Below, piece after piece: positions 17,338 to 26,287 of a stretch of 64,000 nt of DNA (within the stretch, counting starts at the first letter, position 1; each line of letters opens with the position of its first letter). The notes under the pieces were generated by a model that saw only the letters and a program-made list of their open reading frames with translations, had not been told where the DNA came from and did not search any database. A program made the translations under genes and the position numbers. Origin of the DNA: Blastocatellia bacterium (GTDB lineage: Bacteria; Acidobacteriota; Blastocatellia; Chloracidobacteriales; JADJPF01); assembly GCA_016713405.1 (NCBI GenBank), contig JADJPF010000027.1:186001-250000 (forward strand), given 5' to 3'.

Positions 17338-19134
17338 ATGAGTTCTTTACTTAATGTTGAAAGAAAAAAACTATTAGGCGGTAATGAAGAAGAAATTAGG
17401 CAATTGCCAAAATGGGCTGCTACTTTGGTGCGTAAGTATAATTCTGGGGAAGCTAGTCGGTTTTTGCTCTATCATAATATTTATGACCTGATTTGGTTAA
17501 AAAATAGCTATTCTAATTTGATTAGTTTTCTAGGTTATTTGCTTAAGGATCGCAACTTTTTACTTTATAACCGTAGCAACGGCATACAAGCAAGCAAAAG
17601 AGATTTGCTATTTGAAATGGAACGGGTTTTTGCTGCTGATATGAAAGTAGCCGATCCTTTAGCAGCAACTAAAAAACAAATGAATATTACCCCTACCTTA
17701 CCACGTGATCCAGCAAGAGCAATTCCTTATTTAGAACAGTTTTTTTATGAACAATGGCGCACAGATAAAGGGGATCAAGCAGAGCAATTTTTTGGTGAAT
17801 GTGGCGTAGTAATTAACTTTTTAGAATCAATTATTCCTGCTAGCGAAGTTAGCTATATGTCAGGTGAAGACCGCAATTTATGGGTGACACTGCAAAAATG
17901 GATTACTACTACTCAAGATAAACCTGCTCATAACCCAATTATTTTTATTACTGAAAGTGTTTCAGATGTAAATCAACGAATTAGAGAAAATCCACGCCTT
18001 GTAAACATTGAAATTCCTTATCCAGACTATGAAGAACGCTTAAGCTATATTCGTTATTTTCGTGTTATGAATCCTGGTATCCGTTTTGAAATGAATGAAG
18101 AACAGTTTTCTCATATGTCTTCAGGCTTAAACCGTATTCATATTACTTCTATGGTTCGTAGTGCTTCAGTAAATGCCGAAGGTTTAACTTACGAAATTGT
18201 ACGTAATAAGAAAAAAGAAATTATTGAAAGTGAATGTGTTGGACTAGTTGAGTTTGTCACGCCAAAATATGGGCTAGAGCATGTTGGAGGAATGAAGAAG
18301 GCAAAAGAATTTTTACGTAATATCGCTAAAATTATTAAGGATGGTATTACAGAAGAAGCACCAATGGGAATTTTACTATCTGGCCCAGTAGGAACAGGTA
18401 AAACCTTTTTAGCCGAATGTTTTGCTAAGGATTGTGGCTTAAATGTAATTGAGCTAAAAAATTTCCGTGATAAATGGGTAGGTTCTACAGAAGCTAACCT
18501 AGAAAAAATACTTACTCTACTAACTACACTTGCTCCTATTGTTGTACTAATTGATGAAGCAGACGCGACATTAGGAAACCGTGATAGCGGTGGCGGTGGA
18601 AGTGATGTTGATTCTCGTATCTTCTCTAAACTAGCAAATGCAATGGGTAGTCCAGAAAATCGAGGTCGTATTTTGTGGATTTTAATGACTTGTCGCCCAG
18701 ATTTGCTACCTATTGACTTAAAGCGTCAAGGCCGTTGTGAGGAACATATTTCGCTTTTTTATCCAGAACTAGAGGAAGAAAGAATGGAAATTGCTGAGGC
18801 GATGGTTAAGAAAAATAACATTGATCATACTATTTCTGATTGGACACCTTTAACCAAACATGAATTATCACTTTCTGGTGCTGATATTGAAGCAATTTTA
18901 ATTCGTTGCCGTAGAAATGCCCGAAATGCTGGACGTAAAGTTGTTAGTCAAGAAGATTTAATAGAAGTTTCTAATGAATTTACCCCGGCTCGAGATGAAT
19001 TAGCTATTGAGTATCAAACATTAGTAGCAGTTCGTGAGTCAACTTCTAAGGAAATGCTACCAGAAATGTATAAAAAAATGCCTGTCACTGATATAGCAAC
19101 TCGAATTGAACAGCTACGGCCTTATGTACGCTAA
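17338..19134 (+). CDS. AAA-family ATPase with a degenerate first AAA region
   Basis: The 598-residue protein ends in a complete AAA domain: Walker A GPVGTGKT (349-356), pore-like segment KWVGSTEAN, Walker B VVLIDEAD (Asp406-Glu407), a sensor region MTCRPDLLP and an arginine-finger-like RQGR. The N-terminal 300 residues resemble a second AAA module without Walker A, ending in a lid-like segment, as in Ycf46-type ATPases. GGAG lies 8 nt before the ATG. It probably remodels proteins; no partner is evident. Confidence 0.85.
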   Translation: MSSLLNVERKKLLGGNEEEIRQLPKWAATLVRKYNSGEASRFLLYHNIYDLIWLKNSYSNLISFLGYLLKDRNFLLYNRSNGIQASKRDLLFEMERVFAADMKVADPLAATKKQMNITPTLPRDPARAIPYLEQFFYEQWRTDKGDQAEQFFGECGVVINFLESIIPASEVSYMSGEDRNLWVTLQKWITTTQDKPAHNPIIFITESVSDVNQRIRENPRLVNIEIPYPDYEERLSYIRYFRVMNPGIRFEMNEEQFSHMSSGLNRIHITSMVRSASVNAEGLTYEIVRNKKKEIIESECVGLVEFVTPKYGLEHVGGMKKAKEFLRNIAKIIKDGITEEAPMGILLSGPVGTGKTFLAECFAKDCGLNVIELKNFRDKWVGSTEANLEKILTLLTTLAPIVVLIDEADATLGNRDSGGGGSDVDSRIFSKLANAMGSPENRGRILWILMTCRPDLLPIDLKRQGRCEEHISLFYPELEEERMEIAEAMVKKNNIDHTISDWTPLTKHELSLSGADIEAILIRCRRNARNAGRKVVSQEDLIEVSNEFTPARDELAIEYQTLVAVRESTSKEMLPEMYKKMPVTDIATRIEQLRPYVR

Positions 19135-19155
19135 ATTAAACTTTGAAGGAGATTT

Positions 19156-19533
19156 ATGACTCAAGAAAGAATCCCTGCCATTAGGGTAGTAATGATGCCT
19201 CGTGATACTAATTCACATGGGACAATATTTGGAGGAGTATTACTTAGCTATATTGACCAGGCCGGAGCAATAGAGGTTCATAAACATAGCAATAAAAAAG
19301 TAGTTACAGTAGCAATGCATGAAGTGATTTTTATTGAACCAGTATTTGTAGGAGATTTAGTTAGTTTTTATACCGAAACAGTAAAAATAGGTAGAACTTC
19401 AATCACTGTAAAAGTTTATGTTGAGTCTGAGCGCATTATTGCTGCACAAAAACAAAAAGTAAAAGTTACAGAAGCAGAAGTGGTTTATGTAGCGGTTAAT
19501 GATGAGCGTCGTCCTGTGCCTGTTTTAGATTAA
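19156..19533 (+). CDS. Acyl-CoA thioesterase, hotdog fold (YciA/ACOT type)
   Basis: The 125-residue protein has the single hotdog domain of the acyl-CoA hydrolase group: MPRDTNSHGTIFGGVLLSYID with the helix Asp, then VAMHEVIFIEPVFVGD. It hydrolyses acyl-CoA thioesters by family; chain length is unknown. A strong GAAGGAG lies just upstream, and the gene starts 21 bp after the AAA ATPase stop. Confidence 0.88.
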   Translation: MTQERIPAIRVVMMPRDTNSHGTIFGGVLLSYIDQAGAIEVHKHSNKKVVTVAMHEVIFIEPVFVGDLVSFYTETVKIGRTSITVKVYVESERIIAAQKQKVKVTEAEVVYVAVNDERRPVPVLD

Positions 19534-19546
19534 AAGTAAAAACTTA

Positions 19547-19603
19547 AATGCTCAATAATTCGTTGGTTTTACTTAAAATAAAATCATATAATTATTGGGC
19601 ATT
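19547..19603 (+). other. Near-perfect 14-bp inverted repeat with long loop
   Basis: AATGCTCAATAATT (19547-19560) pairs with AATTATTGGGCATT (19590-19603), one position being a wobble, across a 29-nt loop. It lies between the thioesterase and the zinc-ribbon gene and may act as a weak terminator or leader structure. Confidence 0.5.
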
Positions 19604-19632
19604 AGTTATTTTAAAAGCAAAATGGGTAACTT

Positions 19633-20154
19633 ATGGAAAAACAACAAGTTATAGTAAAAAGAGAAAAAGCAGCAACTCGTTGCGAAATTTGTCACCAAAC
19701 CGATTTTTTTAACCCGATAACGGAAGAGTGCTTACGTTGTAGTAATGTAGAAAAAGATTTTATGGTAAACTCCAAAATAACTACGTCTTTATGGTCGCCT
19801 AGATTTGCTTTACTGGAAACACAGAGCGAAGAACAAAACTCAAATAATAGAAGACAGCTAGTAGCTATAACATTAAATGTTATTTTAGCTTTAGTGTGTT
19901 TGTCTGCTGGGTTATGGATAGGTGTAGTTATACCTCTAGTTAATGTGATAGTTGCAATTGCTAAATTAATCAAACAATACAGTAAACAGTTTAATTTTAG
20001 TAATTTGCAAGAGCCAGATAGTCAACAAATAACAACTTTATTTGATAGATATCCTAATCAACAAGAACATAGAACTTATTATAATTGGCCGAATAATAAC
20101 AGAGAGATAACAACTTTGTTTGGCAGTGTTAAAAGGAAAAATAAACCTTATTAA
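19633..20154 (+). CDS. Zinc-ribbon membrane protein of unknown function
   Basis: The N-terminal half has a CxxC...CxxC zinc ribbon (RCEICHQTDF ... CLRCSN). A hydrophobic stretch at about residues 75-110 gives one or two TM segments, and the hydrophilic tail contains two similar copies of an ITTLFDRYPN / ITTLFGSVKR motif. I do not recognise a family. It ends 4 bp into the convergent Rieske gene. Confidence 0.65.
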   Translation: MEKQQVIVKREKAATRCEICHQTDFFNPITEECLRCSNVEKDFMVNSKITTSLWSPRFALLETQSEEQNSNNRRQLVAITLNVILALVCLSAGLWIGVVIPLVNVIVAIAKLIKQYSKQFNFSNLQEPDSQQITTLFDRYPNQQEHRTYYNWPNNNREITTLFGSVKRKNKPY

Positions 20155-20459
20155 TTTACTTTAAGAAAAATTTCGTCACCTTCTACTTTTATTTCAAAGC
20201 AGGAAATTTTAGCTCTTGGGTTAGTTATACAATTTCCATTGCTAACATCAAATGTCCAAGTGTGCCAAGGACAAATTACCATATTTCCCATAAAAACACC
20301 TTCATTAAGAGGCGCACCCTTATGAGGACAAACATTATCAATAGCATAAAAAGAGTCATTATGGTTAAAAATAGCAACGGGACGGCCATTAAGTTCTATT
20401 ACTTTATTTTTCCCCTTTGCAATATCTTTTATTTTTGCTACTTTTACAAACTCTGACAT
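20151..20459 (-). CDS. Rieske [2Fe-2S] ferredoxin-type protein
   Basis: ATG 20459 is chosen because GGAG lies 10 nt upstream; a TTG farther up is in frame. The 102-residue protein has both cluster motifs, CPHKGAPL and CPWHTWTFD (C-x-H and C-x2-H). It fits the small soluble NirD/dioxygenase-ferredoxin type, an electron carrier. It starts 16 bp after the biotin carrier stop codon and is probably co-transcribed with the carboxylase genes. Confidence 0.9.
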   Translation of the reverse strand: MSEFVKVAKIKDIAKGKNKVIELNGRPVAIFNHNDSFYAIDNVCPHKGAPLNEGVFMGNMVICPWHTWTFDVSNGNCITNPRAKISCFEIKVEGDEIFLKVN

Positions 20460-20475
20460 TAAATAAACTCCAAAA

Positions 20476-20964
20476 TTATTCAACTATTGCTAAAACTTCG
20501 CTTGCAACTACAGTTTGACCCACTTTTACTTTAATTGCTTTTACTATACCTGTTTTAGGTGCGCCTAATTCATTTTGCATTTTCATAGCTTCCACAACTA
20601 CTATACCTTCACCACTTTTGACTTCATCTCCAACATTTTTTAGTACCTGAACCACTCGCCCTGGCATAGGAGCAGTAATGGCTTGGATTCCTGCTAAGGC
20701 TGCGTCTGATTTTTGATGCTGCTTTCTATGGTCAACTACTTTAGAGTTAATTACTTGATCACCAATAGAAATTTCAGAATGATTGCTAGCATTAACCCTT
20801 AGTTCATAGACTTGATTATCTACTAGTAGCGTATAGGTGTTATTATTTGGTTTAGAGACTTGCACTTCATAATTTGTTCCATCAATGTTAGCAAAGATTT
20901 TTTGGTCTTTTTCATGCCAATCTACAACAACTATTTTGTTAGCAATTTCAATTTCTAATTTCAT
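20476..20964 (-). CDS. Biotin carboxyl carrier protein of an acyl-CoA carboxylase
   Basis: The 162-residue protein ends in a biotinyl-lipoyl domain with the biotinylation site EAMKMQ; Lys128 is the predicted biotin-carrying residue. The N-terminal half is beta-rich and resembles the BT/linker region found in fused biotin-dependent carboxylase alpha subunits, here a separate gene. It lies 12 bp after the biotin carboxylase and works with it. The carboxyltransferase subunit is not in the window, so the acyl-CoA substrate is unknown. Confidence 0.9.
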   Translation of the reverse strand: MKLEIEIANKIVVVDWHEKDQKIFANIDGTNYEVQVSKPNNNTYTLLVDNQVYELRVNASNHSEISIGDQVINSKVVDHRKQHQKSDAALAGIQAITAPMPGRVVQVLKNVGDEVKSGEGIVVVEAMKMQNELGAPKTGIVKAIKVKVGQTVVASEVLAIVE

Positions 20965-20976
20965 ATATTTTGTTGG

Positions 20977-21273
20977 TTAAAAATTTCTTCCCTTTACTCT
21001 AGCACTTAATTTCCAAGCAGATTCCTTCTCTGTATGCTCTTTAGAATCATTTGTTTGAGATTGATTATTTTTTTGGTGGTTAAGTGCTGTTACTAAAGCC
21101 GCTAGGTCAAGCAATTTTTTAGAAGTTTCAGAAGGTGATTTTGGTAAATTTTGCCAATTACGTTCAAGATAACCTGTGTCTAAATCACCATTGATAAATT
21201 CTGCTTGCTTAATAATTTCCTTAAAGAAAGGAATTGTAGTTTTAATGCCATCGATTTTATACTCATCTAGCAC
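20977..21273 (-). CDS. accC: Biotin carboxylase, C-terminal fragment after frameshift
   Basis: This is the C-terminal end of the biotin carboxylase. The frame is open back to the junction at 21426-21429; the ATG at 21273 is internal. The upstream part of this frame encodes ITNLSTPSGPGVREDSGVYSG and the DPLLSKL segment typical of the family's C-terminal domain. It ends in a Gln/Asn/Lys-rich stretch close to the biotin carrier gene. Confidence 0.85.
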   Translation of the reverse strand: MLDEYKIDGIKTTIPFFKEIIKQAEFINGDLDTGYLERNWQNLPKSPSETSKKLLDLAALVTALNHQKNNQSQTNDSKEHTEKESAWKLSARVKGRNF

Positions 21274-21422
21274 ACGAGCTAGACGTGCAATAGCGTCTTG
21301 GCGAGTTGATGCCCAAACACATAGTTTTGATAGTAGAGGGTCATAATAAATAGGTACTTCATAACCTGAATAAACCCCGCTATCTTCACGTACACCAGGG
21401 CCGCTAGGAGTAGATAGATTAG

Positions 21423-22487
21423 TTATTTTCCAGGGCTAGGCATAAAGTTTTTATCTGCATCCTCAGCATAAATACGACATTCAATAGCAGCACCTCTTAA
21501 GTGAATATCCGCTTGAGTAAAGCTTAAGGGTTTTCCTAGAGCTACATTAATTTGTTCTTTTACAAGGTCAACTCCTGTAACTAGTTCTGTTACAGGATGT
21601 TCAACTTGAAGGCGGGTATTCATTTCTAAAAAGTAAAAATTATGGTCTTGGTCAACTAAAAATTCTACTGTACCAGCATTATAATAGTTTGCTTGACGAG
21701 CAATACCAATAGCTGCTTCTCCCATTCGTTTTCTTAATTCCGCGCTATTAATTGGGGAAGGGCATTCTTCTATTACTTTTTGGTTACGTCGTTGAATTGA
21801 GCATTCACGCTCACCTAAATAAACATAATTTCCATCTTTATCAGCTATTAGCTGTATTTCAATATGTCTTGGACGAACAATATATTTTTCTAAATAAACA
21901 GTAGCATCTTTAAAGGCTGCTGAAGCTTCAGAACGAGCTATATTATAGGCCCCTGCTAGCTCTGAAAGTTTATTAACTCGACGCATTCCTTTACCACCAC
22001 CACCAGCAGCAGCTTTTAGCATTACAGGAAAGCCTATTTCTTGAGCAATTTTTTCAGCTTCAGCTAAAGATTCAAGCGGTTCTTCTGTTCCTGGAACAAC
22101 AGGAGCTTTAGCTTCTTTAGCTAGTTGGCGGGCGCGGATTTTATCTCCCATCATTTCCATTGCTGAAGCAGATGGGCCAATAAAAACAGCTTGAGTGGTT
22201 GAAACAGCCTCAACAAACTTAGCATTTTCTGATAAAAATCCATACCCAGGATGTACAGCATCCGCTTTAGAACGTTCAATAATATCAATAACTCGTTCAA
22301 TGGATAAATAGCTCTCTATCGAGGGTGCTGGCCCAATATGATAAGCTTCGTCAGCTAAACGAACATGCAAAGCATTAAGGTCGGCATCAGAATAAATAGC
22401 TATAGGTGAAATGCCTAGTTCACGACAAGCCCGAATTATTCGGACAGCTATTTCACCTCTATTGGCAATAAGAAGTTTTTTAAACAT
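21423..22487 (-). CDS. accC: Biotin carboxylase subunit, N-terminal fragment
   Basis: It catalyses ATP-dependent carboxylation of biotin on the carrier protein. The sequence shows MFKKLLIANRGEIAVRIIRA, the ATP-grasp glycine loop KAAAGGGGKGMR, GERECSIQRRNQK, and the metal and active-site segment FLEMNTRLQVEHPVTE. The frame ends after MPSPGK at a T4 run (21426-21429, plus strand) that is one base short. Restoring it gives PSPGKITNLSTPSGPG, as expected for the family, and a full product of about 503 residues. An intact gene is expected since the enzyme feeds fatty acid or propionate metabolism. Confidence 0.92.
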   Translation of the reverse strand: MFKKLLIANRGEIAVRIIRACRELGISPIAIYSDADLNALHVRLADEAYHIGPAPSIESYLSIERVIDIIERSKADAVHPGYGFLSENAKFVEAVSTTQAVFIGPSASAMEMMGDKIRARQLAKEAKAPVVPGTEEPLESLAEAEKIAQEIGFPVMLKAAAGGGGKGMRRVNKLSELAGAYNIARSEASAAFKDATVYLEKYIVRPRHIEIQLIADKDGNYVYLGERECSIQRRNQKVIEECPSPINSAELRKRMGEAAIGIARQANYYNAGTVEFLVDQDHNFYFLEMNTRLQVEHPVTELVTGVDLVKEQINVALGKPLSFTQADIHLRGAAIECRIYAEDADKNFMPSPGK

Positions 22488-22520
22488 ATATTGTTGTAAT
22501 TACTGATTCTAAGACTAGAT

Positions 22521-23234
22521 TTATTCTTCAGAAGATTCTTCTTCAGAGATAGTAATTTTAGTAGAACTAGAAATAATGCCGTCCACCATTACTAAATCAT
22601 CTGCTGTTCCTAGCTTACCATCAGCACCATGCGAAACTAATTGATATTGATTAAAGAAAGGCAATTTGCCAACTTGAGCATCTACAGCAAGTTCTGCTGT
22701 AGCTTTGTATTTTAATTTATTTTCCCAAAAATCTACAAGTTCAGCGGTTTCAGCAGTTTCAGATCTTAATTCTTCTAAACTAACAGGATAAGCACCATGT
22801 TTTATCTTATACTCATAAAGTGAAGCAGCTAAATGGTACATTTTAGCGCGAGTTGCTGCTTGTTGTTTTTCTTCTTGCACTTTAAAGTACTTAGGTATTC
22901 CTAAACCAACATAAGTAAGCATACCAGCAACTATTATAGAAGATAAAACTAAGGCTGTAGTTGCTGTACGTAGTCCACCAAAATGACGTGAATCTACCAA
23001 TGCTCTTTTACGTGCTGTAAAGGCTAAATATAAAGATAAGATTGTAAAGATAAATAATGATTTCCAAATAAATGCAAAGATGCTAATAACGGCTAGAGTT
23101 ATTGAGGCTACTGCACGGCCGACTGGAGGGACAAAATAAGCAGGTTCGGTTAAGGGTGGCCCAACTACCTGTGCTCCACAGTTACAACTTAAAGTCTCTT
23201 GCAGCATTTTTTGACCACAACAAGGACATACCAT
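22521..23234 (-). CDS. Zinc-ribbon, two-TM protein with GspG-like C-terminal domain
   Basis: The N-terminus has a CPCCGQKM...CNCG zinc ribbon. Two to three TM segments follow (about residues 40-70 and 88-112). The soluble C-terminal part resembles the major type II pseudopilin: a helix with AATRAKMYHLAASLYEYKI, GAYPVSLEEL, and the calcium-loop-like GADGKLGTADD. It is not a true pilin, since it has no prepilin peptidase site at its N-terminus. Function is unknown; it may be an envelope sensor. GAGGT lies before the start. Confidence 0.7.
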   Translation of the reverse strand: MVCPCCGQKMLQETLSCNCGAQVVGPPLTEPAYFVPPVGRAVASITLAVISIFAFIWKSLFIFTILSLYLAFTARKRALVDSRHFGGLRTATTALVLSSIIVAGMLTYVGLGIPKYFKVQEEKQQAATRAKMYHLAASLYEYKIKHGAYPVSLEELRSETAETAELVDFWENKLKYKATAELAVDAQVGKLPFFNQYQLVSHGADGKLGTADDLVMVDGIISSSTKITISEEESSEE

Positions 23235-23269
23235 AACTTATACCTCACTTTTCTTTCTAGGTTAGATGT

Positions 23270-23983
23270 TTAAGCACGAGATGCAGCAACATCATTTAAG
23301 CCAGATTTAGAACCATCTACTTTTTCTTTTTCTTCTAATGCAGCTTGAGCTTTTGCTTCAATTGCTTCACGTTCTAATTCTCTCCAAGTGTGATAAACTC
23401 GATGGATGACTGTCCAATGAGAAAGAACTGCTAAAACCCAAATTACGGCTCTCATCTTGTGTAATAAAGGATGATCAGCCGGGCCAATTTCTGTTAATGA
23501 ACCAATAATTAATAATACTACTCTTTCTGGTCTTTCTAAGAAACCTACTTTACAACCAGAAATTAAGTTTTCTGCTCTAGCTCTAGTATAACTAACTAGT
23601 ACAGAACCTACTAAACCAATTCCTGTTAAAGCTACATAAAGGGTACTATGATCAACAGTATCACGAGAGTAATAAATAATTATACCTAATAAAACAATAA
23701 TATCTGAATAGCGATCCATTACCGAGTCAAAAAAAGCACCAAATTTGGTGACTCTTCCAGTGTAACGAGCTACTCGACCATCCAGAATATCAAAAATATT
23801 AGCAAAAAGTAGCACTAAGCCACCTATAAAAAAATATCCAAAGCCAAAAATAATGCCTGCTGCAATATTGATTAATAGACCAGCGAAGGTAAGATGATTG
23901 GGGTTGGGTCGTAAACTTGCAATTGCACGCACGATAGCATCTGCGGCACGTATTCCAACATTACCAATTTGTTCGCCGAGCAT
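23270..23983 (-). CDS. CDP-alcohol phosphatidyltransferase
   Basis: The integral membrane protein carries the complete family motif D65xxDG69xxAR73 x8 G82xxxD86xxxD90 (DILDGRVAR ... GAFFDSVMD). It transfers a phosphatidyl group from CDP-diacylglycerol, or a related CDP-alcohol, to an alcohol acceptor. Which one (glycerol-phosphate, inositol-phosphate or other) cannot be told from sequence. Several TM segments follow, and the C-terminal tail is Ala/Glu/Lys-rich. It is separate from pgpA at 40732. Confidence 0.88.
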   Translation of the reverse strand: MLGEQIGNVGIRAADAIVRAIASLRPNPNHLTFAGLLINIAAGIIFGFGYFFIGGLVLLFANIFDILDGRVARYTGRVTKFGAFFDSVMDRYSDIIVLLGIIIYYSRDTVDHSTLYVALTGIGLVGSVLVSYTRARAENLISGCKVGFLERPERVVLLIIGSLTEIGPADHPLLHKMRAVIWVLAVLSHWTVIHRVYHTWRELEREAIEAKAQAALEEKEKVDGSKSGLNDVAASRA

Positions 23984-24087
23984 AGATTTGCTGATGACCT
24001 TTCGGAAAAAACACTTTGTGATAACCCCAAATCTTAGTTGACTTAAAAATTGTTTGTCAACAATTGACCGCTTATTACTAAATATTC

Positions 24088-24573
24088 TTAATTTAATAAT
24101 TTTTGCATTTTTCTTACAGCTTTAAAGGCTAATGTATAGTTAGGGTTATAGTTTAATGCTTTGCTATAATGTTTAATAGCTTCTAAATATTTTCCTTGCC
24201 TCTCTAAGATCCTACCCAAATTATAGTGTGGATAAAAATAACACTCATAACGAGGTGCTATCATAGCTTTTTTTAACCAATCAATAGCTGCACTATAATC
24301 ACCCTTTTCTATTAAGTATGCTCCAATGTCGTTATAAGGATTGCCAAAGGTGCTATCTACGGCAATTGCTTGATGGCACTCAGCAATTGCTTCCTCTAAG
24401 CGGTTTTGAAAGCTATATGCCCAGCCTAAGAATGTATGTGCTTCTGCTGTAGGGAAGATTTCAATAGATTTTTTATAAAGGCTTATAGCTTCGCTTAAAT
24501 TACCGCTATTTTGGGCCTGAAAGCCTTTCTTAAAATAAGTTAGAGCCGTTTTTTTTAAGTCTGTTTCTAGCAT
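24088..24573 (-). CDS. Tetratricopeptide repeat protein
   Basis: The 161 residues form about four TPRs (for example AISLYKKSIEIFPTAEAHTF, AIAECHQAIAVDSTFGNPYN, AIKHYSKALNYNPNYTLAF). There is no signal peptide. It lies 7 bp after the kinase gene, so it is likely co-transcribed and may bind the kinase or its target. Confidence 0.85.
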   Translation of the reverse strand: MLETDLKKTALTYFKKGFQAQNSGNLSEAISLYKKSIEIFPTAEAHTFLGWAYSFQNRLEEAIAECHQAIAVDSTFGNPYNDIGAYLIEKGDYSAAIDWLKKAMIAPRYECYFYPHYNLGRILERQGKYLEAIKHYSKALNYNPNYTLAFKAVRKMQKLLN

Positions 24574-24580
24574 AAAACCT

Positions 24581-25123
24581 TTATTCTTGTTGTTTAGCTC
24601 GAATTGCTTGTCTAATTAAACCTCGACTAGGTAAAATCCCTTTTTCCTGATTTCCTAATTCTAAAATCAAGGCATCTCGCTCATTTAATGGACGATCTGC
24701 TACATAACCACTTTGTGCTTTTGCTGCCTCTTCTTCAGCCTTTTTCTTACGATAATCTTCTATTTCATTTTCTGTTACTCCAACTAACTCAATTTTATCT
24801 TCTTCAGTAACTTGAAGTAATTGATCCATAGTAATTTTTATATTGCTTTGGCGTTTTACTTCATAACGAATAGGGATAAAAATCAACGGTTGTTTAAAAT
24901 TAATAGAAACAGCTACATTTTGCTTTTTATAATCAGCTATTACAGCAATTTGATCATCTGGAATATAAACTCTTCTTTCTTTTAGTCTATCTTGAAGTTT
25001 TTCTCTAACTGTAGCTACATTGAGTTTATTAGAGAGTAATACATAATAAGTATCATCTTTGACACAAAGATAAGTATAGTATTGAATAAAAAGGGTGATT
25101 CCAACATACAACCCAGGCTTCAA
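24581..25123 (-). CDS. C-terminal part of the adjacent kinase after frameshift (function unknown)
   Basis: The frame begins in the reading frame next to that of the kinase tail and has only a TTG start without a clear ribosome binding site. Removing one base from the A5 run at 25088-25092 joins it to the kinase frame (EAWVVCWNHPF then IQYYTYLC). It encodes a mixed alpha/beta segment, a short Lys/Glu/Ala-rich coiled region and a basic tail. I recognise no domain. A separate short gene overlapping the kinase by 71 bp remains possible. Confidence 0.65.
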   Translation of the reverse strand: MKPGLYVGITLFIQYYTYLCVKDDTYYVLLSNKLNVATVREKLQDRLKERRVYIPDDQIAVIADYKKQNVAVSINFKQPLIFIPIRYEVKRQSNIKITMDQLLQVTEEDKIELVGVTENEIEDYRKKKAEEEAAKAQSGYVADRPLNERDALILELGNQEKGILPSRGLIRQAIRAKQQE

Positions 25124-26204
25124 TAGTTTCTTCAGTTAAATTTTCATGTATTTGACCATCTAAATTAAGTTTCCATAAAAATGCTGATTCTATAATAGTT
25201 GCTGCATTAGGTAATGGGCTGGTATTAGGACTAGCATTATTATTTAGTGTGTTGATTTGGGTTGGTAGTTGATCTGTATTAGAAGGTGGTAAATTAGATG
25301 AACTTAAGACAGGGGATGAGGAATATGCTTTAGTTCCTATTGTATTAGAAAAATTAACAGTTGCATCTTCTGATAAGTTATCAGTATGTCCTCCTAATTC
25401 ACCTGTGCTAGCTTTAGCTTTTTCTGTCACATAGGAAAGCATTTTATAGCTATCAGTTTCAAGTAAAGGGTCAACAGTTGGTTCATTGACAGGTGTTTGA
25501 CCAATTTTGATTGGAGCAATAGTGTTATTAGATGAGTCAAAGGATTTTTCACTTATGATAGATTCAACTTTTACATTAGCTCCAATGCTACGAAGTTTAT
25601 CAGCAATTTTACAGGCATCTGCTTGGGTTTGAGTTTTCTTTAAGCTCATTCCTTTTGATGAAATTATTTGTTCTGCTTGGGTAGCAGAAATGCCAAAGTC
25701 CTGTTGGATACCTTGTAAAAACTTTTGTCTAGTGCTGTCACCTGTATCAAGTAGTCCATAATAAACTACCCGCCATTGACTAGCATTTGGGATAAGGGCG
25801 GCTTCTAGCTGTTCTATTAGTTCAACTACAGAACGCTGACGATCATTAGGATTTTTTTCTAGTGTTTGCATTATTACCTTGGCAAGTGGTTCTGGTACAC
25901 TTGGACAAATTTCTTTTAAGTGTGTCGGGGCCTGGGTAACATGCATAATTATTAATGCTGGAGCATTAACAGCCTTAAAAGGTAATTCTCCAGAAATCAT
26001 TTGATAAAACATTATACCTAGAGAGTAAATATCTGTACGGTGATCTATGGGGTTGCCTGTACATTGCTCAGGAGACATATAATTAGGAGTCCCTAATAAC
26101 GCGCCTGTTTCTGTTAAATTTGTATGTTGTTGATTATCTCTAAGTTTAGCAATACCAAAATCTAAAACACGTGCAACTTCTTGATTATCAATAATTTCAA
26201 CCAT
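25053..26204 (-). CDS. Ser/Thr protein kinase, middle fragment (C-lobe and tail)
   Basis: This continues the kinase that starts at 26713. The frame is open upstream to 26292 and includes the catalytic VIHRDIKPDN segment (about 26212-26240). The annotated ATG at 26204 is just after it. DFG (LDFGIAKL), the activation-loop end GTPNYMSPEQC and the C-lobe follow. After the kinase domain, a segment with GISATQAEQII...ACKIADKLRSIGANVKVE resembles the ribosomal L7/L12 C-terminal fold. A Ser/Thr/Asn-rich linker and the start of a GYF_2-like motif (WKLNLDGQIHENLTEET) follow. Confidence 0.85.
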   Translation of the reverse strand: MVEIIDNQEVARVLDFGIAKLRDNQQHTNLTETGALLGTPNYMSPEQCTGNPIDHRTDIYSLGIMFYQMISGELPFKAVNAPALIIMHVTQAPTHLKEICPSVPEPLAKVIMQTLEKNPNDRQRSVVELIEQLEAALIPNASQWRVVYYGLLDTGDSTRQKFLQGIQQDFGISATQAEQIISSKGMSLKKTQTQADACKIADKLRSIGANVKVESIISEKSFDSSNNTIAPIKIGQTPVNEPTVDPLLETDSYKMLSYVTEKAKASTGELGGHTDNLSEDATVNFSNTIGTKAYSSSPVLSSSNLPPSNTDQLPTQINTLNNNASPNTSPLPNAATIIESAFLWKLNLDGQIHENLTEETIEAWVVCWNHPFYSILYLSLCQR

Positions 26205-26287
26205 TACATTATCAGGCTTTATATCTCGGTGAATAACTCCAGCTTTATGAGCAGCAGAAATTCCAGCACAGATGTGTTTTGCTAAAT